From contig NZ_JAJQVM010000028.1 in NCBI RefSeq assembly GCF_021234875.1, positions 1-64,000 of the forward strand: 64,000 nucleotides of DNA. Direction: 5' to 3'. Shown here in pieces: positions 46,401-55,257 of the stretch (position 1 is the first letter of the stretch; each line of letters begins with the position of its first letter). The stretch is from Marinibactrum halimedae. Lineage in GTDB: Bacteria; Pseudomonadota; Gammaproteobacteria; Pseudomonadales; Cellvibrionaceae. A model generated the notes under the pieces. The model searched no databases. It saw only the letters and a program-made list of their open reading frames with translations, and was not told the origin of the DNA. A program made the translations under genes and the position numbers.

Positions 46401-47590
46401 CGATTGACAGCCCCCAACACTAAACTGCAATTACTTCCCCCAAACCCAAACGAATTCGACAGTGTGTATTGCACACGAGTATCACGACTTAGTGTGTTGA
46501 TGTTCGCCATAATGTCCGGGTCGATGTTATCGGTGTTTAAGCTGGCGGGAATCCATTGATTTTCCAAGGTGAATAGGCTGAATAAGGCTTCGATTATACC
46601 GGCAGCGCCCAATGTGTGGCCCGTCCAGCCTTTGGTAGAACTGCAAGGGGTTTGGCTGCCAAAGACAGAGACGATGGCTTTAGATTCGGATAAATCGTTG
46701 GCGGGTGTTCCGGTGCCATGCAAATTAATGTAGTCGATGTCGGCTGCGGATAACTGCGCTTTATTTAACGCCTTTTGCATTGCTAGTGCTGCGCCTTTTC
46801 CTTCTGGGTGTGGAGTCGACATGTGGTAGGCATCGCTGCTTTCTCCATACCCTAACACTCCAAAACCGTCGTCATCTTCGGTGGCGGGTTCAATAAATGC
46901 AAAACCGGCGGCTTCGCCAATATTAATGCCAAGTCGATTAAGATTAGAGGGTTTGCAAATGTCCGGTGATACCACTTGCAGTGCGTTAAATCCGTAGAGT
47001 GTGGTGAGGCATAAGGTATCCACTCCACCCACGATGGCGGCATCGCACAAACCACTGGCGATGGCTCGTTCTGCGCTGGCAAAGACTTTAGCGGATGACG
47101 AGCAAGCCGTTGATATGGCGGTGGAATACCCATTCAACGCAAAGTATTGCCGAATAAATTCCGCGCAAGAATAAATATTGTGTGACCCGGAGTAGTTGTA
47201 CCACTCGGGTAATGAGACTCCGTTATTTTCGTTTTCTAAGTAGGCCTTTTCGGTGTCATGAATACCGGAAGTACTGGTGCCGATAAATACGCCGATACGA
47301 TGTGATCCGTATTGGCTGATTTTTTCTTGAACACGATGAGCGAAGTGATCTTGCGATAAAGTCAGGGCGGAGAGTTGGTTATTTCGGCACGTAAATGCCC
47401 TTAAATGTGTAGGCAGCTCTGTTGATTCTACCTCGTTTACCTCACCCACCCAGGTGTTGAGGTCTTTAATATCGTAGAAGTGGCAGGGCGATAGCCCGGT
47501 TTTTCCTTGTTGAAGGGCGTTTATGTTTTCCTGTTTTCCCCGGCCTAAAGCCGTAGTCAACGTATAGTCAGTGATTTTGAGAGGAGTCAT
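46397..47590 (-). CDS. Beta-ketoacyl-ACP synthase of the APE cluster (ApeO-like)
   Basis: This 397-aa condensing enzyme has the full Cys-His-His triad: Cys163 in STACSSSAKVFASAE, His291 in NLHGTGTPAND and His325 in KGWTGHTLGAAG. It should extend the polyene chain with malonyl units, probably as a heterodimer with the adjacent chain-length factor. ATG 47590 overlaps the upstream acyltransferase by 23 bases; upstream in-frame Met residues lie inside that gene. Assignment to ApeO rather than ApeR rests on the pairing with the chain-length factor. Confidence 0.85.
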   Translation of the reverse strand: MTPLKITDYTLTTALGRGKQENINALQQGKTGLSPCHFYDIKDLNTWVGEVNEVESTELPTHLRAFTCRNNQLSALTLSQDHFAHRVQEKISQYGSHRIGVFIGTSTSGIHDTEKAYLENENNGVSLPEWYNYSGSHNIYSCAEFIRQYFALNGYSTAISTACSSSAKVFASAERAIASGLCDAAIVGGVDTLCLTTLYGFNALQVVSPDICKPSNLNRLGINIGEAAGFAFIEPATEDDDGFGVLGYGESSDAYHMSTPHPEGKGAALAMQKALNKAQLSAADIDYINLHGTGTPANDLSESKAIVSVFGSQTPCSSTKGWTGHTLGAAGIIEALFSLFTLENQWIPASLNTDNIDPDIMANINTLSRDTRVQYTLSNSFGFGGSNCSLVLGAVNR

Positions 47591-48506
47591 TGGACCAAAA
47601 ATCGTAAAAGTTAAACCAGTTATAAGGTGCCAGCTTAACATAATGTTCTAGCTGGTTTGCGTAGTGTTGTATGAGCTCAGTCAGTTTGCTTGCTCGTTCT
47701 TTTCTTGGAACAGGGCTGCCGTCCCACAATGTTTGAAAATGCAATTGATAGCGGTTTTTGCCTAAAAATAAACCCGTGCACATAATGACTGGCGTTTTGA
47801 GCATCAGGGCAAGTTGCCATGGCCCTTGCGGCAGCATGGTTTGTGCCCCCAAGAAATGGCAAGGTAGTGTTTTATCACCGCTGGCGGCGCGGTCGGCCAT
47901 AATGCCAATAAGTTGACCTTTTTGTAGACGCTCGTTAATGGTTAACGCCAGCTCTGGCGCTGGCAGTCGTGCATCAATAATCTGCTCAGCCATGGCAGGG
48001 TTCAGCGTATTAATGAGTTCCATTGCCGTTTGGTTGTGTTGTTTATCCAGAAGAATGGACAATGGAAAGCGTTGTTGGGATTCGCCACAGGCGCGTAAAG
48101 CATCAAAGCTGCCTATGTGGGCGATAAACAATAATCCACCTTGCTGTGATTCAATGTGTTGGCGAATGATGTCTTCACCGATAACCTCAACATGAAATTG
48201 TTTGAGCCGGCCAGAGAGAAAATACAGTCGATCCACAGAGACTTGCGCAAAGGCGTAAAAATGTTGCCAGATGTCTTTCCAGTGGATAGGGCGCGGTAAT
48301 ATCTTTTGCAAAAACTGTTTAGAGTGTTGCTTGGCTTCGCCCCCAAACCACAAAAAATAGGTGGCGGTGCCTGCGAGAATAACCTTGGTAAAGGAACGCC
48401 CAAATAACAGGGCAATTTTTACCAATAATTTGAGCATAAAGGGGTTGCTGCGTTCTGCTTGTTGTTCCCACTGTTGCTCTCGGTTGGGAGGGGCGGGGTT
48501 AGCCAC
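47568..48506 (-). CDS. Lipid A acyltransferase-like protein (LpxL/HtrB fold)
   Basis: This 312-aa membrane-associated acyltransferase has the H-x4-D-type motif IAHIGSFDALRA (His130-Asp134), a hydrophobic N-terminal segment and GIMADRAASGDKTLPCHFLG, the second block of the LpxL/HtrB group. In APE clusters an enzyme of this type is thought to help attach or modify the lipid anchor of the pigment. It overlaps apeI upstream by eight bases and the ketosynthase downstream. Confidence 0.83.
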   Translation of the reverse strand: MANPAPPNREQQWEQQAERSNPFMLKLLVKIALLFGRSFTKVILAGTATYFLWFGGEAKQHSKQFLQKILPRPIHWKDIWQHFYAFAQVSVDRLYFLSGRLKQFHVEVIGEDIIRQHIESQQGGLLFIAHIGSFDALRACGESQQRFPLSILLDKQHNQTAMELINTLNPAMAEQIIDARLPAPELALTINERLQKGQLIGIMADRAASGDKTLPCHFLGAQTMLPQGPWQLALMLKTPVIMCTGLFLGKNRYQLHFQTLWDGSPVPRKERASKLTELIQHYANQLEHYVKLAPYNWFNFYDFWSNDSSQNH

Positions 48507-48894
48507 GCAAACACTCCTTGATTCGTAAATTGCCTTTCAGTGCAGATATTGTGTTAAGTGGTACCGTGTTGAGTGGTGCCGTATTGAGTGGTGCCGTATT
48601 GAGTGGTGCCGTATTGAGTGTAGGGGCTTCATTGCGTGAGAGGGAAATTGCGATGAGTTGTTTTTCCCACTTGATGGTGTAGCTCAGCTCCCATTTGTCG
48701 TTAGGTCGAACTGGCATCAAAAATTTTACAGTTTGAATGCCGTTAATAATGTGCCTTTCGAGCAGGGGGGTAAGTTGTGCTTTAATCCATTCAATAAGCA
48801 GAGCACCGGGCACTAAAGGGTCGCCGGGAAAATGCGATGCAAAGCAGGGGTGCGCTGGGGGAATGGGCAGTGTAAGTGAGCCGCTGGTTTCCAT
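48499..48894 (-). CDS. ApeI-like 3-hydroxyacyl-ACP dehydratase with repeat insert
   Basis: This 131-aa hotdog protein has the FabZ/FabA-type active-site loop FASHFPGDPLVPGALLIEWI (His21). It should dehydrate 3-hydroxyacyl intermediates of the polyene. An insert of five-residue repeats (APLNT, five copies) sits near residues 90-115, encoded by 15-bp tandem units; relatives have only a short loop there. A second ApeI-like protein is encoded at 54877. Start overlaps the stop of the ligase gene by one base. Confidence 0.82.
   Translation of the reverse strand: METSGSLTLPIPPAHPCFASHFPGDPLVPGALLIEWIKAQLTPLLERHIINGIQTVKFLMPVRPNDKWELSYTIKWEKQLIAISLSRNEAPTLNTAPLNTAPLNTAPLNTVPLNTISALKGNLRIKECLRG
48551..48620. 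repeat. Nearly five 15-bp tandem repeats inside the apeI-like gene
   Basis: GTATTGAGTGGTGCC repeats in frame; two copies are identical and others differ by one or two bases. Confidence 0.92.
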
Positions 48895-50315
48895 TATTTT
48901 TCCTTAGTGATTAATGCCTCAATGGCGTGTTTAAGCGGTTTTCCTGTGGCGTTTCGAGGTATCTTATCGACTTTTTTTATCGGGCGTGGCAAAAATACCG
49001 AATCGATTTTCTTTGCTAGGCGCTGACGAATTTCTGCTTCCGAAAGTTCGCTAACAATCAGTGCACTGGGACGCCCGATACCGGTTTTTTGGTGGTCTGG
49101 CAGGAAGGCAAAGCCGTCTGAAATACCCGGAATTTCCAATAATTTCACATTTAAATCTGCCAATGATAGGCGCTTGCCCCCAACGTTTAAAATGTCACCA
49201 CATCGGCCGACAAAACGAAAGTGTTGAGGGGTAATAATCTCGATTTGATCAGTAAGGGGGATGGGCTTGGGTATGTAGGGGGCATCCACCTGTGCATGAT
49301 CGTTATGATGAGAAATGGTGAGCTGATCTAACATTTGCCACTGATCGGTACTGACGGTGTGTCGTGTGGCAATACTGCCTGCTTCGGTGCACCCAAAAAT
49401 CTCATGAATCTCAGTGGAGAGGTGGGCTTCGATCTCATTAGAGAGTGAAGTTGACAGTGGCGCGGTTGCTGAGACGACTTTTTTTACCCCAATGTGCTTG
49501 GCCGTAATAGACAGCAGTGAGCGTAAATGAATTGGAGTAGATACTAAAACAGCCTCTCGTAGTTTTAATGATTGTTCTAGTGGTTGATTTGATGGTTGAT
49601 TTGATGTTCGTCCTTCTCTCTTAGAGTTCACGTCCTTAGAGTTAACGTCGTGTAACAGTTGCACGATATCTTGCGGAAAAAAAGGGTGCTCGGCGCGGAG
49701 TCGACACCTGCCTTGTAATGCTTGCAAAATCGTCATTTCCAAACCGTACATATGCTGTGAGGGCACTGTGGCTACCAGAGTGGTTTGGGGAGTGAATTGA
49801 AAACGATGACTTAACCGGCGTGCAGTACCGGCCAGTTTTTGCCAATGCTTAGCATTGGCGGTGGGTTTTCCTGTGCTGCCAGAGGTAAATGCAATGACTG
49901 CAAGGTGGTCACTGGGGATTTTGGGTTGTTCGATAAAGCCTGAATGTTGCTCAAGTTGATCTGTAGCCCAAGCATTCACCGTGACGAGTTTGTGTTTTAT
50001 CGACAGTGCATCGAACCCTTCATCACAAAGAAGAAGGCTGTCTGGATAGTCTCCTGCCATTTCTTCTATGGTCGAGGCATTGGAGTTGGGCGGGAGCAAA
50101 CTGGTTTTGCCAGCGATCAGTGTTGCCATAAACCCCAACAAAAAATTACCTCGGTTTTTGCACACATTCACAGCATAACTGTTGTGAGGTAATTGTTGTG
50201 CAAGTGCGTATGCTTTTTCGAGCAAGTTTTTTTGCGTTAATACATTACTGCCTTGCTGCAAAATGATTTGCTCAGGTGTGTAATCGAAAATCAGTGGAAT
50301 AGTGTCGTCAGACAT
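48894..50315 (-). CDS. AMP-forming acyl-activating enzyme (ApeH-like aryl-ACP ligase)
   Basis: This 473-aa ANL-superfamily enzyme should adenylate the aryl starter acid and load it onto an ACP. The P-loop AFTSGSTGKPTA is at ~142-153, the IFGCTEAGSIATR adenylate-binding motif in the middle, the FRFVGRCGDILNVGGKRLS hinge in the C-terminal half, and the catalytic Lys in RNATGKPLKHA near the end. A short repetitive insert (DVNSKDVNSK, then TSNQPSNQP) lies near residue 230. Position upstream of apeI in the minus unit is that of ApeH in known clusters. Confidence 0.87.
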   Translation of the reverse strand: MSDDTIPLIFDYTPEQIILQQGSNVLTQKNLLEKAYALAQQLPHNSYAVNVCKNRGNFLLGFMATLIAGKTSLLPPNSNASTIEEMAGDYPDSLLLCDEGFDALSIKHKLVTVNAWATDQLEQHSGFIEQPKIPSDHLAVIAFTSGSTGKPTANAKHWQKLAGTARRLSHRFQFTPQTTLVATVPSQHMYGLEMTILQALQGRCRLRAEHPFFPQDIVQLLHDVNSKDVNSKREGRTSNQPSNQPLEQSLKLREAVLVSTPIHLRSLLSITAKHIGVKKVVSATAPLSTSLSNEIEAHLSTEIHEIFGCTEAGSIATRHTVSTDQWQMLDQLTISHHNDHAQVDAPYIPKPIPLTDQIEIITPQHFRFVGRCGDILNVGGKRLSLADLNVKLLEIPGISDGFAFLPDHQKTGIGRPSALIVSELSEAEIRQRLAKKIDSVFLPRPIKKVDKIPRNATGKPLKHAIEALITKEK

Positions 50316-50350
50316 GGTTCGTTGTTTTTTAAATGAATTTCGTTGCTTAG

Positions 50351-50983
50351 TTATCTATTGCTATTTGAGCCGGATTTGTGGAGTTTGGCTTTTCTTGGGT
50401 TGTAGCGAACAATAATCTTTAAATATTCAGAAAACGTTGGGTGGTTATGATCTTTAAAGCGATACTTGCGATAATAGAATTCACCCACAAAGACCCCACT
50501 GACTATAAGATAGTTCACAATGTTGGTCATCACAGACAAGGTGTTAGGTGATGCAAACAGCATGAATGCGCCTGTTGATATGGCCATGGAGCCCAATACA
50601 ACAACCCAAAGTTGTGTCACTCTGCGCGTGTAACGGCGCATGGATTCGGTCAGTGGCCCTCGTGCAGATTCTCCAACGGCGGTCACTAAGGGAACTTGAC
50701 GGGGAAGTAAGGTTTGCCCAAATACAATGAATAACGAGATGGGAATGACCATCGCTGGTATTGAAAGAATGTAATGGAGAATGCCTGCCTTAAAGCAAAC
50801 AAAACCAATGCATAACAAGGCGATGTAAATTACGATGGCCACAGGGCGCTTTTGCTGAATCAGTGGTAAAAATATTCCGCTGATCAGCAAAAAAAATGCG
50901 ACAAAGCCCAAAATGGGATAGGCAAGCGTGATCGAGAGGTGTGATAAAATCGGGTAACCAGCAATTAATAAAATGGAAGGCAT
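50351..50983 (-). CDS. Polytopic membrane protein of APE clusters (ApeG-like)
   Basis: This 210-aa protein has five to six hydrophobic helices (for example PILGFVAFFLLISGIFLPLI and YIALLCIGFVCFKAGILHYI) and the loop LTESMRRYTRRVTQLWVV. It resembles the COG4648-type membrane protein that accompanies the ligase gene in aryl polyene clusters. No enzymatic motif is visible; a role in localising synthesis or in export is an inference. Confidence 0.75.
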   Translation of the reverse strand: MPSILLIAGYPILSHLSITLAYPILGFVAFFLLISGIFLPLIQQKRPVAIVIYIALLCIGFVCFKAGILHYILSIPAMVIPISLFIVFGQTLLPRQVPLVTAVGESARGPLTESMRRYTRRVTQLWVVVLGSMAISTGAFMLFASPNTLSVMTNIVNYLIVSGVFVGEFYYRKYRFKDHNHPTFSEYLKIIVRYNPRKAKLHKSGSNSNR

Positions 50984-51089
50984 TACTGGCTCTCTTTTTA
51001 TCGCGGTATTTGTATTACAAGGCGCGTTATAACATATACCTTTGAAATATAGGTCGTTGAAATTGCGCTGTTAACTCACTTTTTCTCAT

Positions 51090-51365
51090 TTATCGATGAG
51101 CGTTGATATACTCCGTTAACGATGAAAGGCTGTTAAAAATGGCATGATTATTTTCATCGTCCGCTTTTAATTGAATGTTGTAATTCTGAGCAATGGCGAG
51201 AGCGATTTCCAAAGCATCGATAGAGTCCAACCCAAGTCCGTTGGGGTCTTGAGAGCCGAATAAGGCGGCTTTGGGCTCAATTTCTTCTGGTTCAATGTCT
51301 TCGAGATCCAATACATCAACAATAATGTTGGCGAGTTCAAGTTCGGTAATAGCGCCTTGAGTCAT
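51090..51365 (-). CDS. Acyl carrier protein 1 of the APE cluster (ApeE/F-like)
   Basis: This 91-aa acidic four-helix protein has the phosphopantetheine site GLGLDSIDALEIALAI with Ser48. It has the acidic helix II typical of ACPs and should carry the growing polyene chain or the aryl starter. A second ACP is encoded at 54493. It lies between the methyltransferase and the membrane protein gene. Confidence 0.93.
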   Translation of the reverse strand: MTQGAITELELANIIVDVLDLEDIEPEEIEPKAALFGSQDPNGLGLDSIDALEIALAIAQNYNIQLKADDENNHAIFNSLSSLTEYINAHR

Positions 51366-51399
51366 AAGTGTTTGCCTGTCTGCAAATTGCGATAAAAAA

Positions 51400-52164
51400 T
51401 TACTTTATACCAGTGTATTCACTAAAGATGCCCATTACGGCATGTCGCTTTGATGCTTTCCAGCCCGTGGCTTGGAGTGCTTCGACGATGGTGTTGGGTG
51501 GCACACAGTGTTCTATGGTATCCCAGTAATAACGCATCAGTTCTTGTGCATCCGCGCTGCGTCGAAAAATACGGGTGGCCAGTGGTACAATACCTTTCAT
51601 ATACGCTTTTAATAAGCGAGTTTGGATGGCGGAGTCTGGACGCGAAATTTCAAGTAATAACACTTTTCCACCGGGTTTAAGTACACGTCGGTACTCATTA
51701 AAGGTTTTGTTGAGATCGGCCACATGGCGCAGTGCAAATCCCATGGTTAACATATCAAAGGTGTCATCTGGAAAGGGCAATGCTTCACCAAGCCCCATCG
51801 TGGCGACGTTGACACCATTGGTTTTGGCCTGGGTGAGCATTCCTTTACTGGGATCAAGGGCAATTACACTGCCATTTTGGCCGACAATCTCTTGGGAAAG
51901 GAGGGAGACTTCACCGGTTCCTGCCCCGACATCGAGAATATTCATGCCGGATTTTAATCCATTTCGCAATAATGCTTGTTTGCGATACCAGCCGCCCGAG
52001 CCAAAACTCATGACGTTGCAAATCCAGTCATAATGCTCTGCGGAGGAGTCGAACATGTCATCGACTCGCTTTCTTCGACTCTGTTCGTCTTCGTAGTAGT
52101 CAGAAAGCACAGGGTGTGGTGCGATGCGATCGTTTTCAGACGACGACTTCAATGATTCCTTCAT
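51400..52164 (-). CDS. SAM-dependent methyltransferase, UbiE-like
   Basis: This 254-aa class I methyltransferase has motif I LDVGAGTGEVSLL (~76-88), motif II region DTFDMLTMGFALRHVADL and motif III RVLKPGGKVLLLEISRP. The set is that of UbiE/COQ5. In APE pathways a ring methyltransferase modifies the aryl head group, giving a methylated hydroxyphenyl end; this is the probable role. A second housekeeping ubiE would be expected elsewhere. It is the first gene of the minus-strand unit. Confidence 0.85.
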   Translation of the reverse strand: MKESLKSSSENDRIAPHPVLSDYYEDEQSRRKRVDDMFDSSAEHYDWICNVMSFGSGGWYRKQALLRNGLKSGMNILDVGAGTGEVSLLSQEIVGQNGSVIALDPSKGMLTQAKTNGVNVATMGLGEALPFPDDTFDMLTMGFALRHVADLNKTFNEYRRVLKPGGKVLLLEISRPDSAIQTRLLKAYMKGIVPLATRIFRRSADAQELMRYYWDTIEHCVPPNTIVEALQATGWKASKRHAVMGIFSEYTGIK

Positions 52165-52402
52165 GAATTTGACCCGGTTAAAAAACGCCGAATGTTAAAG
52201 CAAGGACGGTGTTTGGCGCAAGAAAAGTCACACGCTTTCAAAGTGAACTTTTTCCGTCAGTGCTTGGAAGCGTGTAGCGTTTGAGTAAATTGAATCCCTC
52301 TTTTGATAAGGGTAGTATGGCGCGCCTTGAACCTATTCATTATTTTATCCACTACTTATTTTATTCACTACTGATAATGGTCTTAACTTGATTTCAATTC
52401 CT
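52165..52402. promoter_or_regulatory. Divergent promoter region of the APE cluster
   Basis: This 238-base gap separates the methyltransferase gene (minus) from the chorismatase gene (plus) and is the only place from which both halves of the cluster diverge. No operator or sigma-70 pair was identified with confidence. Confidence 0.45.
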
Positions 52403-53386
52403 ATGTCACTTCGTTGTGAGTATCGCCAAGAATCTGTAGCGGAGGTATTGCGCTCCGATCGTGTGCTTGGTGTCGTCAGCTTTTTGCCAGGCCAATACTG
52501 TGGCGATGACCCTCGTGTTGCGTCCACCTCATTAATACGGATTGATGATGAATATTGTTGTGAAGCCTGGTTAAGTGATACGCCTGTAGAGTACGGTGTT
52601 GATGAGTCAACAGGGCTTGGCTGGTCGTGCAATGAGGAAATACTTTGGGTTTCCGTAAAAATGTCCGAAACACCCGGCACCGATATGACGGAGTTATCCT
52701 ATCAGGCTTATAGTCGATTACTCGATTTTATTTCTTCACGGGGTTATCCCAATGTGGTTCGCGCTTGGAATTACTTTAAGGATATAAATAAAGGGGAGGG
52801 GGATGAAGAGCGATATAAGCAATTTTGCTTAGGACGCCACAATGCGTTAATTGAGCATGAATATCTAGATCGTTATTTCCCCGCCGCATCAGCATTGGGC
52901 TGTCATGAGGGAGAGTTGATTGTCTATATGATCGCCTCCAAAGAAAAGTCGGTTCAAGTTGAGAATGCTCGTCAAGTCAGTGCTTATCACTACCCTCGTC
53001 AATATGGCCTAAGGGCTCCTTCTTTTGCTCGCGCTGCATACAAAAGCTGGGCCCGCTCGGCGGATATGTATATTTCAGGCACGGCGAGTATTGTGGGGTA
53101 TGAGAGTCAGCACCAAGGGGATGTTTTAGCGCAATTGGCGCTCACCCTGGAGAACATCAGTGCATTGGTTGATCAAGTCAATGAGATTGACCCAATGGAA
53201 AAAATAGACGCTCGATTTGGACTTGATTTGTTGAAAGTTTACATTCGTCATCAAGCGGACTACCCTCTTATTCGAAAAAAGCTAGAGGAACAATACGGAC
53301 ATATTCCAGCATTGTATTTACAAGCGGATGTTTGTCGACAAGAGTTGGATGTGGAGATTGAAGGTGTAGGTTCAATTCACCTTTAA
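52403..53386 (+). CDS. Chorismatase of the FkbO/Hyg5/XanB2 type
   Basis: This 327-aa protein matches chorismatases that turn chorismate into a hydroxybenzoate or dihydroxydihydrobenzoate. Family blocks are YPNVVRAWNYFKDINKG, EGDEERYKQFCLGRHNAL, the YGLRAPSFARA segment and the C-terminal CRQELDVEIEGV, which supplies catalytic residues in relatives. XanB2 of Xanthomonas makes 3- and 4-hydroxybenzoate for xanthomonadin, so it should supply the aryl starter here. Product regiochemistry cannot be read. ATG 52403 is used; TTG 52388 is in frame. Confidence 0.87.
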   Translation: MSLRCEYRQESVAEVLRSDRVLGVVSFLPGQYCGDDPRVASTSLIRIDDEYCCEAWLSDTPVEYGVDESTGLGWSCNEEILWVSVKMSETPGTDMTELSYQAYSRLLDFISSRGYPNVVRAWNYFKDINKGEGDEERYKQFCLGRHNALIEHEYLDRYFPAASALGCHEGELIVYMIASKEKSVQVENARQVSAYHYPRQYGLRAPSFARAAYKSWARSADMYISGTASIVGYESQHQGDVLAQLALTLENISALVDQVNEIDPMEKIDARFGLDLLKVYIRHQADYPLIRKKLEEQYGHIPALYLQADVCRQELDVEIEGVGSIHL

Positions 53387-53457
53387 TATTCAATTGATTT
53401 TATCTCAGGCGAGTACGACCGTGATGCCCGCCGACAAATTGGAAACAGTGTGGGGCA

Positions 53458-54252
53458 ATGCTTATTATGCCGAGCCTTGGAAGGGGACGTATTGATCGAG
53501 GCTGGCGCATTGCTGCAACCGGTTTATCTTTTGCGCTGTTTGGGTTGGGTGGGCCAATCGTTGCTGCGTTAATCTCTCTGATTTATCTTTTTTATGCCTT
53601 AATTCCTCAGGATAAGCATAAAAAGTACGAATTGGCTCGTTTTATATTACGATATACCTTTAAACTGTATATTGGTTTTATGAAATTGGTCGGTTTACTG
53701 ACCTATGAAATCATTGAGCCTGAGCGTTTTCAAACACCAGGCAATTTGGTTATTGCCAATCATCCATCGTTATTGGATGTCGTTTTTTTATTCTCGATTA
53801 TTCGAAACGCAAATTGTATTGTGAAAGAAAGTTTATTTCACAATCTTTTTACGTTACCCCCCATTAGGGCAGCTGGTTATATTTCTAATTCTGATGCACA
53901 GTTTTTGGACAAGTCAGCGGAGAGTTTGCAGGCATGTAGTTCGATTATCATTTTCCCGGAAGGTACTCGGACTCGCGCAGGTGAGCCTCTGAAGTTTTTA
54001 CGGGGAGCGGCCAACATTGCAGTTCATGCAAAGTGCGATATTACGCCAATACTGATTGAATGTCGGCCTGCGACCTTACTAAAAAATCAGAAATGGTACG
54101 ATATTCCGGCTCAGCCTCCTCACTTTGTGTTTCATGCATTGCCGCCGATCTCAATAAAGCCCTTTCTAAATGATGACCTAATGCCGAGCGCCCAGGCACG
54201 TAAATTGACGCAATACTTAGAAGATTTTTATCGCAATCTTTTAAGTCACTAA
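53458..54252 (+). CDS. PlsC-type acyltransferase of the APE cluster
   Basis: This 264-aa membrane-bound acyltransferase has the NHPSLLD motif (residues ~101-107) and the FPEGTRTR motif (~166-173), with two N-terminal hydrophobic segments. It probably acylates the glycosyl or lipid head of the pigment. A 23-codon frame (53424-53495, product MPADKLETVWGNAYYAEPWK and three more) overlaps its 5' end out of frame, which may couple translation or reflect a shift in start. Confidence 0.85.
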   Translation: MLIMPSLGRGRIDRGWRIAATGLSFALFGLGGPIVAALISLIYLFYALIPQDKHKKYELARFILRYTFKLYIGFMKLVGLLTYEIIEPERFQTPGNLVIANHPSLLDVVFLFSIIRNANCIVKESLFHNLFTLPPIRAAGYISNSDAQFLDKSAESLQACSSIIIFPEGTRTRAGEPLKFLRGAANIAVHAKCDITPILIECRPATLLKNQKWYDIPAQPPHFVFHALPPISIKPFLNDDLMPSAQARKLTQYLEDFYRNLLSH

Positions 54253-54492
54253 TATAGAATGCATGGCAGTGTTTTGTTAGAATGCGCGCCTATTTTATTA
54301 GCATACAGCTATGGCACCTGCAGCGCCTTTCGATCTGATTAACATTGTGTTTGCCAGAATTATGCTTGGTAAGCTAAATACGTATCGATAATTTTAGTGT
54401 CTTTCTGTCATTGTTTTACGGTCTGTCTATAATTTTACAGTCTGTCTATAATTGAACAGAGGGCACTCAAGAAATGGGATTTAAAGAAATTG
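54253..54492. other. Intergenic region before the second ACP gene
   Basis: No convincing gene lies here. A 26-codon frame starts at 54311 (MAPAAPFDLINIVFARIMLG and six more) but has no support. The right half holds a 19-bp repeat. Confidence 0.4.
54392..54451. repeat. 19-bp direct repeat, two good and one degenerate copy
   Basis: TTTTACGGTCTGTCTATAA (54414) and TTTTACAGTCTGTCTATAA (54433) are adjacent, preceded by a weaker copy at 54392. They lie just upstream of the ACP gene. Confidence 0.8.
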
Positions 54493-54747
54493 ATGCAAAA
54501 TAAAGACGCGATTTTTCAACAGTTGGCGGAAATTTTAGAAGAGTTATTTGAAATTTCCCCAGAGGACGTTAAGCCTGAGTCAGAATTGTACGGTGATTTG
54601 GACATTGACAGCATTGATGCTGTAGACATGATCGTTAAACTGAAACAACTAACTGGAAAACGGTTTGAACCATCCGAGTTTAAGAGTGTCCGAACGGTGC
54701 AAAATGTTGTGGATGTTGTTTATGACCTGATGGTCAGCGAGGCCTAA
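54493..54747 (+). CDS. Acyl carrier protein 2 of the APE cluster (ApeE/F-like)
   Basis: This 84-aa protein is a classic ACP with the phosphopantetheine Ser40 in LYGDLDIDSIDAVDMIVKL and an acidic helix II. It is distinct from ACP 1 in sequence. Aryl polyene clusters normally have two ACPs. ATG 54493 is used; a TTG lies one codon upstream. Confidence 0.94.
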   Translation: MQNKDAIFQQLAEILEELFEISPEDVKPESELYGDLDIDSIDAVDMIVKLKQLTGKRFEPSEFKSVRTVQNVVDVVYDLMVSEA

Positions 54748-54876
54748 CTGCTGAAGGCTCTTTACTATTTGAGCCTTTTTTATATTGGGTTTTTATCTGT
54801 TTCTATCGCGTATTTCCATTATCGTAAGGGATGCCAGGTCATTTAAAGTATCGGGCTTTACGACCTAGGGAGTCTT

Positions 54877-55257
54877 ATGATCAATTCTGTTTCTTATAAC
54901 AATCCATCTCAATTACTGCCAGAAATTATTGATTCACAGATAGAGCGTCAACAAGCGTTGCATTTATCGGCCACTTTTCAATGTAAAGTGCCTTCTTGCC
55001 TTAAGTGGTTTAATGGACACTTTGAGGGTTTTCAAATTTTACCTGGTGTTGCTCAATTGGATTGGGTAATGCATTTGCTGCACGAGTGTGGTGTTAGTGA
55101 CCAGTTCACCGGGTTTGAACGATTGAAGTTCTCTCGACCTATCCGCCCTGATGAAGAGCTTCAAATACGCTTGATGGTGTCTCCTGATTTTGCCAAGTTT
55201 TTCATCCTTAATGATGATGGTGAGTTTGCTTCCGGCAGAGTGATGTTCTTATCGTGA
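54877..55257 (+). CDS. ApeI-like 3-hydroxyacyl-ACP dehydratase, copy 2
   Basis: This 126-aa hotdog protein has the dehydratase loop WFNGHFEGFQILPGVAQLDW (His48) and the FERLKFSRPIRPDEELQIRL strands. It is a paralogue of the protein at 48499. Two ApeI-type enzymes in one cluster may form separate heterodimers with the two ApeP-type ones. The stop overlaps the GTG of the glycosyltransferase by four bases (GTGA). Confidence 0.83.
   Translation: MINSVSYNNPSQLLPEIIDSQIERQQALHLSATFQCKVPSCLKWFNGHFEGFQILPGVAQLDWVMHLLHECGVSDQFTGFERLKFSRPIRPDEELQIRLMVSPDFAKFFILNDDGEFASGRVMFLS

Noticed and set aside
54311-54391. 26-codon frame before the second ACP gene
   Set aside because: No ribosome site, homology or conservation evidence; kept only as a note in the intergenic entry.
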